From Hordeum vulgare subsp. vulgare (lineage: Eukaryota > Streptophyta > Magnoliopsida > Poales > Poaceae): a stretch of DNA of 64,000 bases. The stretch spans positions 511,859,225 through 511,923,224 of the forward strand of contig NC_058518.1 in assembly GCF_904849725.1 (NCBI RefSeq), in the 5' to 3' direction. The translations under genes and the position numbers were made by a program. Every line of letters starts with the position of its first letter. Within the stretch, counting starts at the first letter, position 1. Shown here piece by piece: positions 22,661-35,607 of this stretch. A model generated the notes under the pieces. That model was not told the DNA's origin. It saw nothing but the letters and a program-made list of their open reading frames with translations, and did no database searches.

Positions 22661-23600
22661 AGCATCCCCAAGCTTAACTCCTGCTCGTCCTCGAGTAGGG
22701 AAGTGATAAAGACTGAATTCTTGATGTGGAATGCTACCTAACATATTTGTCCTTTGTAACTTATTTCTTGTGACATGAATGTTCAGATCCGTAAGATTCA
22801 AAACAATAGTTTGCTATTGACATGAAAACAATAATACCTCAAGCATGCTAGCAAAGTAATCATGAACTTTTGAAATAACAAGGCCAAAGAAAGTTATCCC
22901 TACAAAATCATATAGTCTGGCTATGCTCCATCATCCCCACACAACGAATTAAATCATGCACAACCCCGGTATTGGCCAAGTAATTGTTTTTGCACTATTA
23001 CTTTCTCAAACTTTTTCAACTCTCACGCAATACATGAACGTGAGCCATGGATATAGCACTATAGGTGGAATAGAGTGTGGTGGAGGTTGTGAGGCAAAAA
23101 GGAGGAGATGGTCACATTGATTCGGCATATCAACGGGCTATGGAGGTGCCCATCAATAGATATCAATGTGAATGAGTAGGGATTACCATGCAATGGATGC
23201 ATGAGAGCTATAAGTGTGTGAAAGCTCAAAAGAAGAACTAGTGGGTGTGCACCCAACTTGCTTGCTCACGAAGACCTAGGGCAATTTTGAGGAAGCCCAT
23301 CATTGGAATATACAAGCCAAGTTATATGATGAAAATTCCCACTAGTATATGGAAGTGTCAAAACAAGAGACTCTCAATCATGAAGAACATGGTGCTATTG
23401 TGAAGCACAAGTGTGGAAAAAGATAGTAGCATTGTCCCTTCTCTCTTTTTCTCTCTCTTTTTTGTTTGGGCTCTTTGGCCTCTTTTCATTTTTTTTGGTG
23501 GGCATCTTTGGCCTCTTTTTTTTATTTCCTCACATGGGACAATACTCTAATAATGATGATCATCACACTTTTATTTACTCACAACTCAATACGTAGAGCA
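22661..23600 (-). other. G1 internal noncoding region, 3' portion (left part)
   Basis: This matches 35608-36550 nearly base for base, including CTCCTGCTCGTCCTCGAGTA and the T-rich GGCCTCTTTTTTT stretch near 23480-23530. There is no coding capacity. It continues at 33581 after the Angela insertions. Confidence 0.8.
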
Positions 23601-24399
23601 ATGATTGTTGGGGAACGTCGCATGGGAAACAAAAAAATTCCTACGCGCACGAAGACCTATCATGATGATGTCCATCTACGAGAGGGGATGAGTGATCTAC
23701 GTACCCTTGTAGACCGTACAGCAGAAGCGTTAGTGAACACGGTTGATGTAGTGGAATGTCCTCACGTCCCTCGATCCGCCCCGCGAACAATCCCGCGATC
23801 AGTCCCACGATCTAGTACCGAACGGACGGCACCTCCGCGTTCAGCACACGTACAGCTCGACGATGATCTCGGCCTTCTTGATCCAGCAAGAGAGACGTAG
23901 AGGTAGAAGAGTTCTCCGGCAGCGTGACGGCGCTCCGGAGTTTGGCGATGACCTTGTCTCAGCAGGGCTCCGCCCGAGCTCCGCAGAAACGCGATCTAGA
24001 GGAAAAACCGTGGAGGTATGTGGTCGGGCTGCCATGGAAAAGTCATCTCAAATCAGCCCTAAAACCTCCGTATATATAGGTGGGAGAGGGGGGGCCTTGC
24101 CTTGGGGCTCAAGGAGCCCCAAGGGGGTCGGCCGAGCCAAGGGGGGAAGGTCTCCCCCCCCAAACCGAGTTGGACTTGGTTTGGTGGGTGGGAGTCCTTC
24201 CTTCCGTTCCCACCTCCTCTTTTTTTTTTCTTTCTGTTTGATTTTCCTTCCAATGCGCATAGGGCCCTTTTGGGCTGTCCCACCAGCCCACTAAGGGATG
24301 GTGCGCCACCCTCAAGGCCTATGGGCTTCCCCGGGGTGGGTTGCCCCCCCGGTGAACTCTTGTGTGTGATGTTGTATTACCGAGTGGGCCCCGAGATAC

Positions 24400-25961
24400 T
24401 GTTGGGGAACGTCGCATGGGAAACAAAAATTTTCCTACGCGCACGAAGACCTATCATGGTGAAGTCCATCTACGAGAGGGGATGTGTGATCTATGTACCC
24501 TTGTAGACCATACAGCAGAAGCGTTAGTGAATGCGGTTGATGTAGTGGAACGTCTTCACGTCCCTCGATCCGCCGCGCGAACTATCCCGCGATCAGTCCC
24601 ACGATCTAGTGCCGAACGGACGGCACCTCCGCATTCAACACACGTACAGCTCAACGATGATCTCGGCCTTCTTGATCCAGCAAGAGAGACGGAGAGGTAG
24701 AAGAGTTCTCCGGCAGCGTGATGGCGCTCCGGAGGTTGGTGATGATCTCGTCTCAGCACGGCTCCGCCCGAACTCCGCAGAAACGCGATCTAGAGGTAAA
24801 ACCGTGGAGATATGTGGTCGGGCTGCCATGGCAAAAGTTCTCTCAAATCAGCCCTAAGACCCCACTATATATAGGAGGAGGAGGGGGGAGCCTTGCCTTG
24901 GGGTCCAAGGACTCCCAAGGGGTCGGCCGAGCCAAGGGGGGAAGGTCTCCCCCCCAAACCGAGTTGGACTTGGTTTGGTGGGTGGGAGTCCTTCCTTTCC
25001 TTCCCACCTCCCCCTTTTTTTTCCTTTCTCCTTGATTTTATTCCCAATGCGCATAGGCCCCTTTTGGGCTGTCCCACCAGCCCACTAAGGGCTGGTGCGC
25101 CACCCTCAAGGCCTATGGGCTTCCCCGGGGTGGGTTGCCCCCCCGGTGAACTCCCGGAACCCATTCGTCATTCCCGGTACATTCCCGGTAATTCCGAAAA
25201 CCTTCCGGTAATCAAATGAGGTCATCCTATATATAAATCTTCGTTTCTGGACCATTCCGGAAACCCTCGTGACGTCCGTGATCTCATCCGGGACTCCGAA
25301 CAATCATTTGGTAACCAACCATATAACTCAAATACGCATAAAGCAACGTCGAACCTTAAGTGTGCAGACCCTGCGGGTTTGAGAACTATGTAGACATGAC
25401 CCGAGAGACTCCTCGGTCAATATCCAATAGCGGGACCTGGATGCCCATATTGGATCCTACATATTCTACGAAGATCTTATCGTTTGAACCTCAGTGCCAA
25501 GGATTCATATAATCCCGTATGCCATTCGCTTTGTCCTTCGGTATGTTACTTGCCCGAGATTCGATCGTCAGTATCCGCATACCTATTTCAATCTCGTTTA
25601 CCGGCAAATCTCTTTAATCGTTCCGTAATACAAGATCCCGCAACTTACACTAGCAACAAAATGACACGATCAACATGCTACGTCTATTAGTTTGGGTCTA
25701 GTCCACCACGTGATTCTCCTAATGACGTGATCAAGTTATCAAGCAACAACACCTTGTTCATAATCAGAAGACACTGACTATCTTTGATCAACTGGCTAGC
25801 CAACTAGAGGCTTGCTAGGGACAGTGTTTTGTCTATGTATCCACACATGTAAATGAGTCTTCATTCAATACAAGTATAGCATGGATAATAAACGATTATC
25901 TTGATACAGGAATTATAATAATAACTATATTTATTATTGCCTCTAGGGCATAATTCCAACA
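24400..25961 (-). repeat. 3' LTR of C1 (with internal deletion)
   Basis: 1562 bp against 1820 bp for the 5' LTR. About 258 bp are missing between CAACTTACACTA and GCAACAAAATGAC (near 25652). Short similar words (ACACTAG and ACAGTAG) flank the lost segment. The polypurine tract CAAGTGGGAGAC (minus strand) abuts it at 25962-25973. Confidence 0.92.
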
Positions 25962-26013
25962 GTCTCCCACTTGCACTAGAGTCAATAATCTAGCCCTCAC
26001 ATCATCATGCGAA

Positions 26014-27492
26014 TTACATTGTAATAAATCTAACACCCATACAGTTCTGGTGTTGATCATGCTTTGCCCGTGGAAGAGGTTTAGTCAGCGGGTCTGCTAC
26101 ATTCAGATCCGTGTGCACTTTGCATATATTCACGTCCTCCCCTTCGACATAGTCGCGGATGAGGTTGAAGCGTCGTTTTATGTGTCTGGACTTCTTGTGA
26201 AACCGTGGTTCCTTTGCTAGGGCAATGGCACCCGTGTTGTCACAGAACAAGGTTATTGGTTTCAGTGCGCTTGGCACCACTCCAAGATCCGTCATGAATT
26301 GCTTCATCCAGACACCCTTCTTAGCCGCCTCCGAGGCAGCCATGTACTCCGCTTCACATGTAGAATCTGCTACGACGCTTTGCTTGGAACTGCACCAGCT
26401 TACCGCACCGCCATTAAGAATAAATACGTATCCGGTTTGCGACTTAGAGTCGTCCGGATCTGTGTCAAAGCTTGCATCGACGTAACCTTTTACGGCGAGC
26501 TCTTCGTCACCTCCATATACTAGAAACATCTCCTTAGTCCTTTTCAGGTACTTCAGGATATTCTTGACCGCCGTCCAGTGATCCACTCCTGGATTACTCT
26601 GGAACGTACCTGCCATACTTATGGCTAGGCTAACATCTGGTCTAGTGCACAACATTGCATACATGATAGAACCTATGGCTGAAGCATAGGGGACGGAGCG
26701 CATATGCTCTCTATCTTCATCAGTTGCTGGGCACTGAGTCTTAATCAATCTCGTACCTTGTAAAACTGGCAAGAACCCTTTCTTGGACTGTTCCATTTTG
26801 AACCTCTTCAAAACTTTATCAAGGTATGTGCTTTGTGGAAGTCCTATCAGGCGTTTTGATCTATCCCTGTAGATCTTAATGCCTAGAATGTAAGCAGCTT
26901 CTCCTAGGTCCTTCATAGAGAAACTTTTATTCAAGTAATCCTTTATGCTCTCTAAGAACTCCACGTTGTTTCCAATCAGCAATATGTCATCCACATATAA
27001 TATTAGAAACGCCACGGAGCTCCCACTCACTTTCTTGTAAATACAGGATTCTCCAACCACTTGTATAAACCCAAATGCTTTGATCACCTCATCAAAGCGT
27101 TTGTTCCAACTCCGAGATGCTTGCACCAGTCCATAAATGGATCGCTGGAGCTTGCACACTTTGTTAGCATTCTTAGGATCGACAAAACCTTCGGGTTGCA
27201 TCATATACAACTCTTCCTTAAGGAAATCGTTAAGAAACGCCGTTTTGACATCCATCTGCCAGATTTCATAATCAAAAAATGCAGCTATTGCTAACATGAT
27301 CCTGACGGACTTAAGCATCGCTACGGGTGAGAATGTCTCATCGTAGTCAACTCCTTGAACTTGTGAAAAACCCTTTGCCACAAGTCGAGCTTTATAAACG
27401 GTCACATTGCCGTCAGCGTCCGTCTTCCTCTTAAAGATCCATTTGTTCTGAATAGCCTTGCGGCCCTCAGGTAATACTTCCAAAGTCCACAC
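26014..27492 (-). pseudogene. C1 pol, 3' part: copia reverse transcriptase and RNase H
   Basis: 492 residues after the in-frame stop that separates them from the integrase part. The reverse transcriptase begins around NKWIFKRK and KARLVAKGFSQ, passes MDVKTAFLN (first catalytic Asp) and FLILYVDDILLIGNN (YVDD box). RNase H follows with YVDASFD, SKSQTGYVF, STCEAEYMA and LFCDNTGA, and the protein ends MGVRFITM. These are the canonical copia landmarks in full. The product copies genomic RNA into DNA in the virus-like particle. This frame is intact but cannot be made as part of the polyprotein because of the TAG upstream. Confidence 0.9.
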
Positions 27493-27501
27493 TTTGTTCT
27501 C

Positions 27502-29424
27502 CTACATGGATCCTATCTCGGACTTCATGGCTTCTAGCCATTTGTTGGAATCTGGGCCCACCATTGCTTCTTCATAATTTGCAGGTTCATTGTTGTCTAA
27601 CAACATGATTGACAAGACGGGATTACCGTACCACTCTGGAGCAGCACATGGTCTCGTCGACCTGCGTGGTTCGACAGAAACTTGAACCGGAGTTTCATGA
27701 TCATCATCATTAACTTCCTCCTCAACCGGTGTCGCAACGACAGAGGTTTCCCCTTGCCCTGCGCCACCATCCAGAGGGATGAGAGGTTCGACAACCTCGT
27801 CAAGTTCTATCTTCCTCCCACTCAATTCTCTCGAGAGAAACTCCTTCTCGAGAAAAGCTCCATTTTTAGCAACAAACACTTTGCCCTCGGATTTGAGATA
27901 GAAGGTGTACCCAACTGTCTCTTTTGGGTAACCTATGAAGATGCACTTTTCCGCTTTGGGTTCCAGCTTTTCAGGCTGAAGTTTTTTGACATAAGCATCA
28001 CATCCCCAAACTTTAAGAAACGACAACTTTGGCCTTTTGCCATACCATAGTTCGTATGGCATCGTCTCAACGGATTTTGATGGTGCCCTATTTAAAGTGA
28101 ATGCAGCTGTTTCTAATGCATAACCCCAAAATGATAATGGCAAATCGGTAAGAGACATCATAGATCGCACCATCTCTAATAAAGTACGATTACGACATTC
28201 GGACACACCATTACGTTGTGGTGTTCCAGGCGGTGTCAATTGTGAAACAATTCCACATTGTCTTAAGTGAGCACCAAACTCGAAACTCAGATATTCGCCC
28301 CCACGATCAGACCGTAGGAACTTGATCTTCTTGTTACGGTGATTTTCAACTTCACTCTGAAATTGCTTGAACTTTTCAAATGTTTCAGACTTGTGCTTCA
28401 TTAAGTAGACATAACCATATCTACTCAAATCGTCAGTGAAGGTGAGAAAATAACGATATCCGCCGCGTGCCTCTACGCTCATCGGACCACACACATCGGT
28501 ATGTATGATTTCCAACAAGTCACTTGCACGCTCCATTGTTCCGGAGAACGGAGTTTTAGTCATCTTGCCCATGAGGCATGGTTCGCACGTGTCAAGTGAA
28601 TCAAAGTCAAGTGACTCCAAAAGTCCATCGGCATGGAGTTTCTTCATGCGCTTTACACCAATATGACCTAAGTGGCAGTGCCACAAAAATATGGCGCTAT
28701 CATTGTTAACTCTGACTCTTTTGGTCTCAATGTTATGTATGTGTGTATCACTGTCAAGATTCAATATGAACAATCCTCTCACATTGGGTGCATGACCATA
28801 AAAGATGTTACTCATAGAAATAGAACAACCATTATTCTCTGACTTAAAAGAGTAATCGTCTCGCAATAAACAAGATCCAGATATAATGTTCATGCTCAAC
28901 GCAGGCACTAAATAACAATGATTTAAGTTCATAACTAATCCTGATGGTAACTGAAGTGAAACTGTGCCGACGGCGATTGCATCAACCTTGGAACCATTTC
29001 CTACGCGCATCATCACTTCATCTTTCGCCAGCCTTCGTCTATTCCGTAGTTCCTGTTTCGAGTTGCAAATATGAGCAACAGAACCGGTATCGAATACCCA
29101 GGCACTACTACGAGAGCCGGTTAAGTACACATCAATAAAATGTATATCAAATATACCTGATTTTTCTTTGGCCGCCTTCTTATCAGCGAGATACTTGGGG
29201 CAATTGCGCTTCCAGTGACCCATACCCTTGCAATAGTAACACTCTGTTTCAGGCTTAGGTCCAGCTTTGGGTTTCTTCGTCGGATTGGCAACAGGCTTGC
29301 CGCTCTTCTTCGAATTACCCTTCTTGCCTTTGCCGTTTCTCTTGAAACTAGTGGTCTTATTCACCATCAACACTTGATGCTCTTTACGGAGTTCAGACTC
29401 TGCGACTTTCAGCATCGCAAACAA
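27502..29424 (-). pseudogene. C1 gag C-terminus, protease and integrase
   Basis: 640 residues. A zinc knuckle (CYYCKGMGHWKRNC) sits at about residue 62, the retroviral-type protease active site (WVFDTGSVAHIC) at about 108, and the GAG-pre-integrase HHCC motif (WHCHLGHIGVKRMKKLH, then CEPCLMGK) at about 248-286. The integrase core has HTDVCGP, FTDDLSRYGY and the Glu in NGVSECRNRT. The frame ends at a TAG (27504-27502) in SM-stop-ENKVW; the sister copy C4 has Tyr there, so this is a nonsense mutation. The start overlaps the gag frame in a different phase, marking a frameshift near 29415. Confidence 0.9.
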
Positions 29425-29993
29425 CTCGCGGGAGACTTGTTCATCCCTTGCATGTTGTAGTTCAACACAAAGCCTTTATAGCTTGGCGGCAGTGATTGAA
29501 GGATTCTGTCAGTGATAGCTTCTTGCGGGAGTTCAATCCCCAGCTTAGCTAGACGGTTTGAGTACCCAGACATTTTGAGCACAAGTTCACTGACAGACGA
29601 GTTCTCCTCCATCTTGCAAGCATAGAATTTATCGGAGGTCTCATACCTCTCGATCCGGGCGTTCTTCTGAAAGATAAACTTCAACTCCTGGAACATCTCA
29701 AATGCTCCATGATGCTCAAAGCGACGTTGAAGTCCCGGTTCTAAGCCATACAAGACTGCACATTGAACTATTGAGTAGTCCTCCTTACGTGCTAACCAAG
29801 CGTTCTTAACATCCTGATCAGCCGTAACGGGTGGTTCATCTCCTAGCGCAGCATTAAGGACATAATCCTTCTTCCCAGCTTGTAAGATTAGCTTAAGATT
29901 ACGAGCCCAGTCTACAAAGTTGCTTCCATCATCTTTCAACTTAGCTTTCTCTAGGAACGTATTAAAATTCAGGATGACTGTCGCGTGAGCCAT
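29409..29993 (-). pseudogene. C1 gag N-terminal region (capsid)
   Basis: The frame starts with MAHATVILNFNTFLEKAK just inside the leader, matching C4 and the WIS-like C3 gag. The UBN2-like capsid body includes YSIVQCAVLYGLEPGLQRRF and the conserved SLPPSYKGFVLNYNMQGM near the end. It loses frame after NKSP (residue about 190), where the sequence continues in the next phase. Capsid forms the particle in which reverse transcription occurs; here it would be truncated before the zinc knuckle. Confidence 0.9.
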
Positions 29994-31242
29994 GATCTAC
30001 AACACAAATATATTCAAAGTGGACTTAGACTATGTTCAAGATAATTAGAGTTTAACTTAATCAAATTATTCGCTAAACTCCCACTCAAAAAGTACATCTC
30101 TCTAGTCATTTGAGTGGTTCATGATCCACTTACACTAGCTCAAGTCCGATCATCACGTGAGTTGAGTATAGTTTCAGTGGTAAGCAGCCCTATGCTAATC
30201 ATATCATCTATATAATTCATGATCGACCTTTCGGTCTCATGTGTTCCGAGGCCATGTCTGCACATGCTAGGCTCGTCAAGCTTAACCCGAGTGTTCCGCG
30301 TGCGCAACTGTTTTGCACCCGTTGTATGTGAACGTTGAGTCTATCACACCCAATCATCACGTGGTGTCTCGAAACGACGAACTGTAGTAACGGTGCACAG
30401 TCGGGTTGAACACAATTTCGTCTTGAAATTTTAGTGAGAGATCACCTCATAATGCTACCGTCGTTCTAAGCAAAATGAGGTGCATAAAAGGATTAACATC
30501 ACATGCAATTCATAAGTGACATGATATGGCCATCATCACGTGCTCCTTGATCTCCATCACCAAAGCACCGGCACGATCTTCTTGTCACCGGCGCCACACC
30601 ATTATCTCCATCAACGTGTCGCCATCGGGGTTGTCGTGCTACTCATGCTATTACTACTAAAGCTACATCCTAGCAAAATAGTAAACGCATCTGCAAGCAC
30701 AAACGTTAGTTATTAAGACAACCCTATGGCTCCTGCCGGTTGCCGTACCATCGACGTGCAAGTCGATATTTTCTATTACGACATGACCATCTCATACATC
30801 CAATATATCACATCACATCGTTGCACATCACAAGCATACCCTGCAAAAACAAGTTAGACGTCCTCTAATTTTGTTGTTGCATGTTTTACGTGGTGACCAT
30901 GGGTATCTAGTAGGATCGCATCTTACTTACGCAAACACCACAATGGAGATATATGAGTTGCTATTTAACCTCATCCAAGGACCTCCTCGGTCAAATCCGA
31001 TTCAACTAAAGTTGGAGAAACTGACACCCGCCAGTCATCTTTGAGCAACGGAGTTACTCGTAGCGATGAAACCAGTCTCTCGTAAGCGTACGAGTAATGT
31101 CGGTCCGGGCCGCTTCGATCCAACAATACCGCGTAATCAAGAAAAGACTAAGGAGGGCAGCAAAACGCACATCTCCGCCCACAAAAACTTTTGTGTTCTA
31201 CTCGAGAAGACATCTACGCATGAACCTAGCTCATGATGCCAC
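29994..31242 (-). other. C1 untranslated leader with degenerate primer-binding site
   Basis: Noncoding 1.25 kb between the 5' LTR and gag, nearly identical to the C4 leader. The primer-binding site at about 31229-31241 reads GTGGCATCATGAGC on the minus strand, damaged compared with TGGTATCAGAGC in C4 and C3. That should impair priming by initiator tRNA-Met. Confidence 0.8.
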
Positions 31243-33062
31243 TGTTGGGAAACGTCGCATGGGAAACAAAAATTTTCCTACGCGCACGAAGACCTATCAT
31301 GGTGAAGTCCATCTACGAGAGGGGATGTGTGATCTACGTACCCTTGTAGACCGTACAGCAGAAGCGTTAGTGAACGCGGTTGATGTAGTGGAACGTCCTC
31401 ACGTCCCTCGATTCGCCCCGCGAACTATCCCGCGATCAGTCCCACGATCTAGTGCCGAACGGACGGCACCTCCGTGTTCAGCACACGTACAGCTCGACGA
31501 TGATCTCGGCCTTCTTGATCCAGCAAGAGAGACGGAGAGGTAGAAGAGTTCTCCGGCAGCGTGACGATGCTCCGGAGGTTGGTGATGATCTTGTCTCAGC
31601 AGGGCTCCGCCCGAGCTCCGCAGAAACGCGATCTAGAGGTAAAACCGTGGAGATATGTGGTCGGGCTGCCGTGGCAAAAGTTGTCTCAAATCAGCCCTAA
31701 AACCCTACTATATATAGGAGGAAGAGGGGGGAGCCTTGCCTTGGGGTCCAATGACTCCCAAGGGGTCGGCCGAGCCAAGGGGGGAAGGTCTCCCCCCCCA
31801 AACCGAGTTAGACTTGGTTTGGTGGGTGGGAGTCCTTCCTTTCCTTCCCACCTCCCCTTTTTTTTCCTTTCTCCTTGATTTTATTCCCAATGCACATAGG
31901 CCCCTTTTGGGCTGTCCCACCAGCCCACTAAGGGCTGGTGCGCCACCCTCAAGGCCTATGGGCTTCCCCGGGGTGGGTTGCCCCCCCGGTGAACTCCCGG
32001 AACCCATTCGTCATTCCCGTACATTCCCGGTAATTCCGAAAACCTTCCGGTAATCAAATGAGGTCATCCTATATATCAATCTTCGTTTCCGGACTATTCT
32101 GGAAACCCTCGTGACGTCCGTGATCTCATCCGGGACCCCGAATAATCATTCGGTAACCAACCATATAACTCAAATACGCATAAAGCAACGTCGAACCTTA
32201 AGTGTTCAGACCCTGTGGGTTCGAGAACTATGTAGACATGACCCGAGAGACTCCTCGGTCAATATCCAATAGCGGGACCTGGATGCCCATATTGGATCCT
32301 ACATATTCTACGAAGATCTTATCGTTTGAACCTCAGTGCCAAGGATTCATATAGTCCCGTATGTCATTCCCTTTGTCCTTCGGTATGTTACTTGCCCGAG
32401 ATTCGATCGTCAGTATCCGCATACCTATTTCAATCTCGTTTACCGGCAAGTCTCTTTACTCGTTCCGTAATACAAGATCCCGCAACTTACACTAAGTCAC
32501 ATTGCTTGCAAGGCTTGTGTGTGATGTTGTATTACCGAGTGGGCCCCGAGATACCTCTCCGTCACACGGAGTGACAAATCCCAGTCTCGATCCATACTAA
32601 CTGAACGAACACCTTCGGAGATACCTGTAGAGCATCTTTATAGTCACCCAGTTACGTTGCGACGTTTGATACACACAAAGTATTCCTCCGGTGTTAGTAA
32701 GTTATATGATCTCATGGTCATAGGAATAAATACTTGACACGCAGAAAACAGTAGCAATAAAATGACACGATCAACATGCTATGTCTATTAGTTTGGGTCT
32801 AGTCCATCACGTGATTCTCCTAATGACGTGATCCAGTTATCAAGCAACAACACTTTATTCATAATCAGAAGACACTGACTATCGTTGATCAAGTGGCTAG
32901 CCAACTAGAGGCTTGCTAGGGACAGTGTTTTGTCTATGTATCCACACATGTATACAAGTCTTCATTCAATACAATTATAGCATGGATAATAAACGATTAT
33001 CTTGATACAAGAATTATAATAATAACTATATTTATTATTGCCTCTAGGGCATAATTCCAACA
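31243..33062 (-). repeat. 5' LTR of C1 with TATA box
   Basis: 1820 bp, ends TGTTGGAATTATGC and ACGTTTCCCAACA on the minus strand. A TATATATA promoter box lies at 31709-31716, followed downstream by the leader part of the LTR. Full length compared with its deleted partner at 24400. Confidence 0.93.
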
Positions 33063-33580
33063 GATACCTCTCCATCACACGGAGTGACAAATCCCAGTCT
33101 TGATCCATACTAACTCAACGAACACCTTCGGAGATACCTGTAGAGCATCTTTATAGTCACCCAGTTACGTTGCGACGTTTGATACACACAAAGTATTCCT
33201 CCGGTGTTAGTGAGTTATATGATCTCATGGTCATAGGAACAAATACTTGACACGCAGAAAACAGTAGCAACAAAATGACACGATCAACATGCTACGTCTA
33301 TTAGTTTGGGTCTAGTCCATCACGTGATTCTCCTAATGACGTGATCCAGTTATCAAGCAACAACACCTTGTTCATAATCAGAAGACACTGACTATCTTTG
33401 ATCAACTGGCTAGCCAACTAGAGGCTTGCTAGGGACAGTGTTTTGTCTATGTATCCACACATGTAAATGAGTCTTCATTCAATACAAGTATAGCATGGAT
33501 AATAAACGATTATCTTGATACAGGAATTATAATAATAACTATATTTATTATTGCCTCTAGGGCATAATTCCAACAATGAT

Positions 33581-34100
33581 GACTCTATAGGAAATGCCTC
33601 CGACAGTGTACCGGGATGTCCAACAATTTAGCTTAGCGTATGACATTAAAACATCTCGCTAGCTATCTTACAATCATGCAATGGCAATATGAAAGTGACG
33701 GCACATGTCATGAGATGGAATGGTGAGAGTTTCCTGGCAATATATCTCGGAATGGCTATGAAAATGCCATAGTAGGTAGGTATGGTGGCTGTTTTGAGGA
33801 AGGTATATGGTGGGTTTGTGCACCTGCGGAAGTTGCGGAGCACTAGAGAGGCTAGCAATGGTGGAAGGTGAAAGTGCATCTATACCATGGACTCACATTA
33901 GTCATGAAGAACTCATATACTTATTCCGAAAGTTTTATTAGTAAAACAAAGTGCTAAACGCATAATCCTAGGGGAAGGGTTGGTAGGTGTTAACCATCGC
34001 GCGATCCCGACCGCAACACAAAGGATGACAATAAATAATTCAATTATGCTCCGACTTCCTAACATAGCTGTTCACCATACGTGCATGCTACGGGAATCAC
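33581..34100 (-). other. G1 internal noncoding region, continued
   Basis: This resumes the G1 internal sequence after the C2/C1 insertion and matches 36555-37079 (GACTCTATAGGAAATG, TGTACCGGGATGT, GTGCATGCTACGGGAATCAC). It stops at GGGAATCAC, where a different LTR begins. There is no coding capacity. Confidence 0.8.
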
Positions 34101-35607
34101 TGCTACTTCTCAAACAACATCACCAAAATTTGACACGTTGACGGAGACTTGCTTGCGTTGTTTTTTCCCTTGAAGAGGAAAGGGTGATGCAGCACAGGAG
34201 CAGTAAGTATTTCCCTCAGTTTGAGAACCAAGGTATCAATCCAGTAGGAGAATCTCGTCAAGTCCAGAGTACCTGCACAAACACAAAAGAGCTTGCACCC
34301 AACGCTATAAAGGGGTTGTCAATCCCTTCAATATTGATTGCAAAGTGAGATCTGAAGGCGGAAAGTGAAATGAAGAAAAAGTGTAAGGCTGAAAATATGG
34401 TGTGGAGTAGACCCGGGGGCCATAGTGTTCACTAGAGGCTTCTCTCAAAATAGCAAATATCACGGTGGGTGAACAAATTACTGTCGAGCAATTGATAGAA
34501 CCGCGCAAAGTCATGTCGATATGTAAGGCAATGATCATACATATAGGCATCACGTCCGAGACAAGTAGACCGATACTTTCTGCATCTACTACTATTACTC
34601 CACACATCGACCGCTATCCAGCATGCATCTAGTGTATTGGGTTCATGACGAACAGAGTAACTCAAACCGATGATGAATACCCCATCTTTTTACCCTTGAT
34701 GGCAACAACAAGATGCGTGCCTCGCTACCCCTTCTGTCACTGGGTGAGGTCACCGCACGGTATGAACCCAAAACCAAGCAGTTCTCACATTGCAAGAATC
34801 ATAGATCTAGTTGGCCAAACAAAACCCACAACTCGAAGAGAATTACAAGGATATGAAATCATGCATAAGAGAGATCAGAAGAAACTCAAATAAGATTCAT
34901 AGATAATCTGATTATAAATCCACAATTCATCAGATCTCGACAAACACACCGCAAAAGAAGATAACATTGGATAGATCTCCATGAAGATCACGGAGAACTT
35001 TGTATTGAAGATCCAAGAGAGAGAAGAAGCCATCGAGCTACTAGCTATGGACCCGTAGGTCTATGGTGAACTACTCACGCATCATCGGAGAGGTCATGGT
35101 GTTGATGAAGAAGCCCTCCGTATCCGAATCCCCCCTCCGGCAGGGCACCAGAACGTGCCCCAGATGGGATCTTGCGGAGACAGAAGCTTGCGGCGGCGGA
35201 AAAGTACTTTCAATGATCTTCTAATTTTTTCTAGGATTTTAGGGAATTTATAGGCGAAAGACCTAGGGTAGAGGAGGCCCAGGGAGCCCACAAGCCTGAG
35301 AGGCGCAGCCCCCCTGGCCGCGGCTAGGGGGCTTGTGGGGTCCCTGGTGACCTCCTGCCCTGATTCTCAGTCTCCCGATCTTTTTCTGTTTTGGAAAAAT
35401 CTTTTTGGCAGTTTTGTTCCGTTTGGACTCCGTTTAAAATCCTCCTGTGAAAGGGGTCAAAAACATGGAAAAAACAGGAACTGGCACTTGGCACTGAGTT
35501 AATAAGTTAGTCCCAAAAAATATACAAAAGGCATACAAAACATCCAAAGTTTGACAAGATAATAGCATGAAACCATAAAAAAATATAGATACGTTGGAGA
35601 CGTATCA
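34101..35607 (-). repeat. Unpaired gypsy LTR of a second, related element inside G1
   Basis: 1507 bp, starts TGATACGTCTCCAACGTATC and ends AGAAGTAGCA on the minus strand. Its sequence (for example GCCTATAAATTCCCTAAAAT-type U3 and GGTCCCTGGTGACC) is closer to the plus-strand LTR at 43909 than to the outer G1 LTRs. It begins directly after ATCAC of the G1 internal region and is followed by a polypurine tract and internal DNA, so it is a 3' LTR. No partner 5' LTR or second ATCAC is found. The tail near 34110-34150 contains leader-like sequence. Confidence 0.8.

Larger units (their letters stand above)
24400..33062 (-). mobile_element. C1: full-length Angela/BARE-1 copia retrotransposon
   Basis: An 8.66-kb element with LTRs 24400-25961 (3') and 31243-33062 (5'), flanked by an exact 5-bp duplication GATAC (24395-24399 and 33063-33067). 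The domain order gag, protease, integrase, reverse transcriptase, RNase H is that of Ty1/copia. Its coding region is broken by one frameshift and one nonsense codon. It sits inside the LTR of C2, so it is younger than C2 and G1. Confidence 0.95.
23606..33575 (-). mobile_element. C2: Angela/BARE-1 solo LTR, split by a later Angela insertion
   Basis: The LTR pieces are 23606-24399 and 33063-33575. The outer ends are TGTTGGGGAACG on the left and CATAATTCCAACA on the right (plus strand). The flanking 5-bp duplication is exact: ATGAT at 23601-23605 and 33576-33580. There is no second LTR or internal region of its own, so it is a solo LTR left by LTR-LTR recombination. It also lacks about 0.5 kb compared with full Angela LTRs: the sequence jumps from GGTGAACTC to TTGTGTGTGATG at about 24358. 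Confidence 0.9.

Noticed and set aside
31097..31543. Frames antisense to the Angela LTRs (similar ones at 23863, 24609, 50989 and 58041)
   Set aside because: They lie in LTR sequence opposite to the element and recur in every LTR copy.
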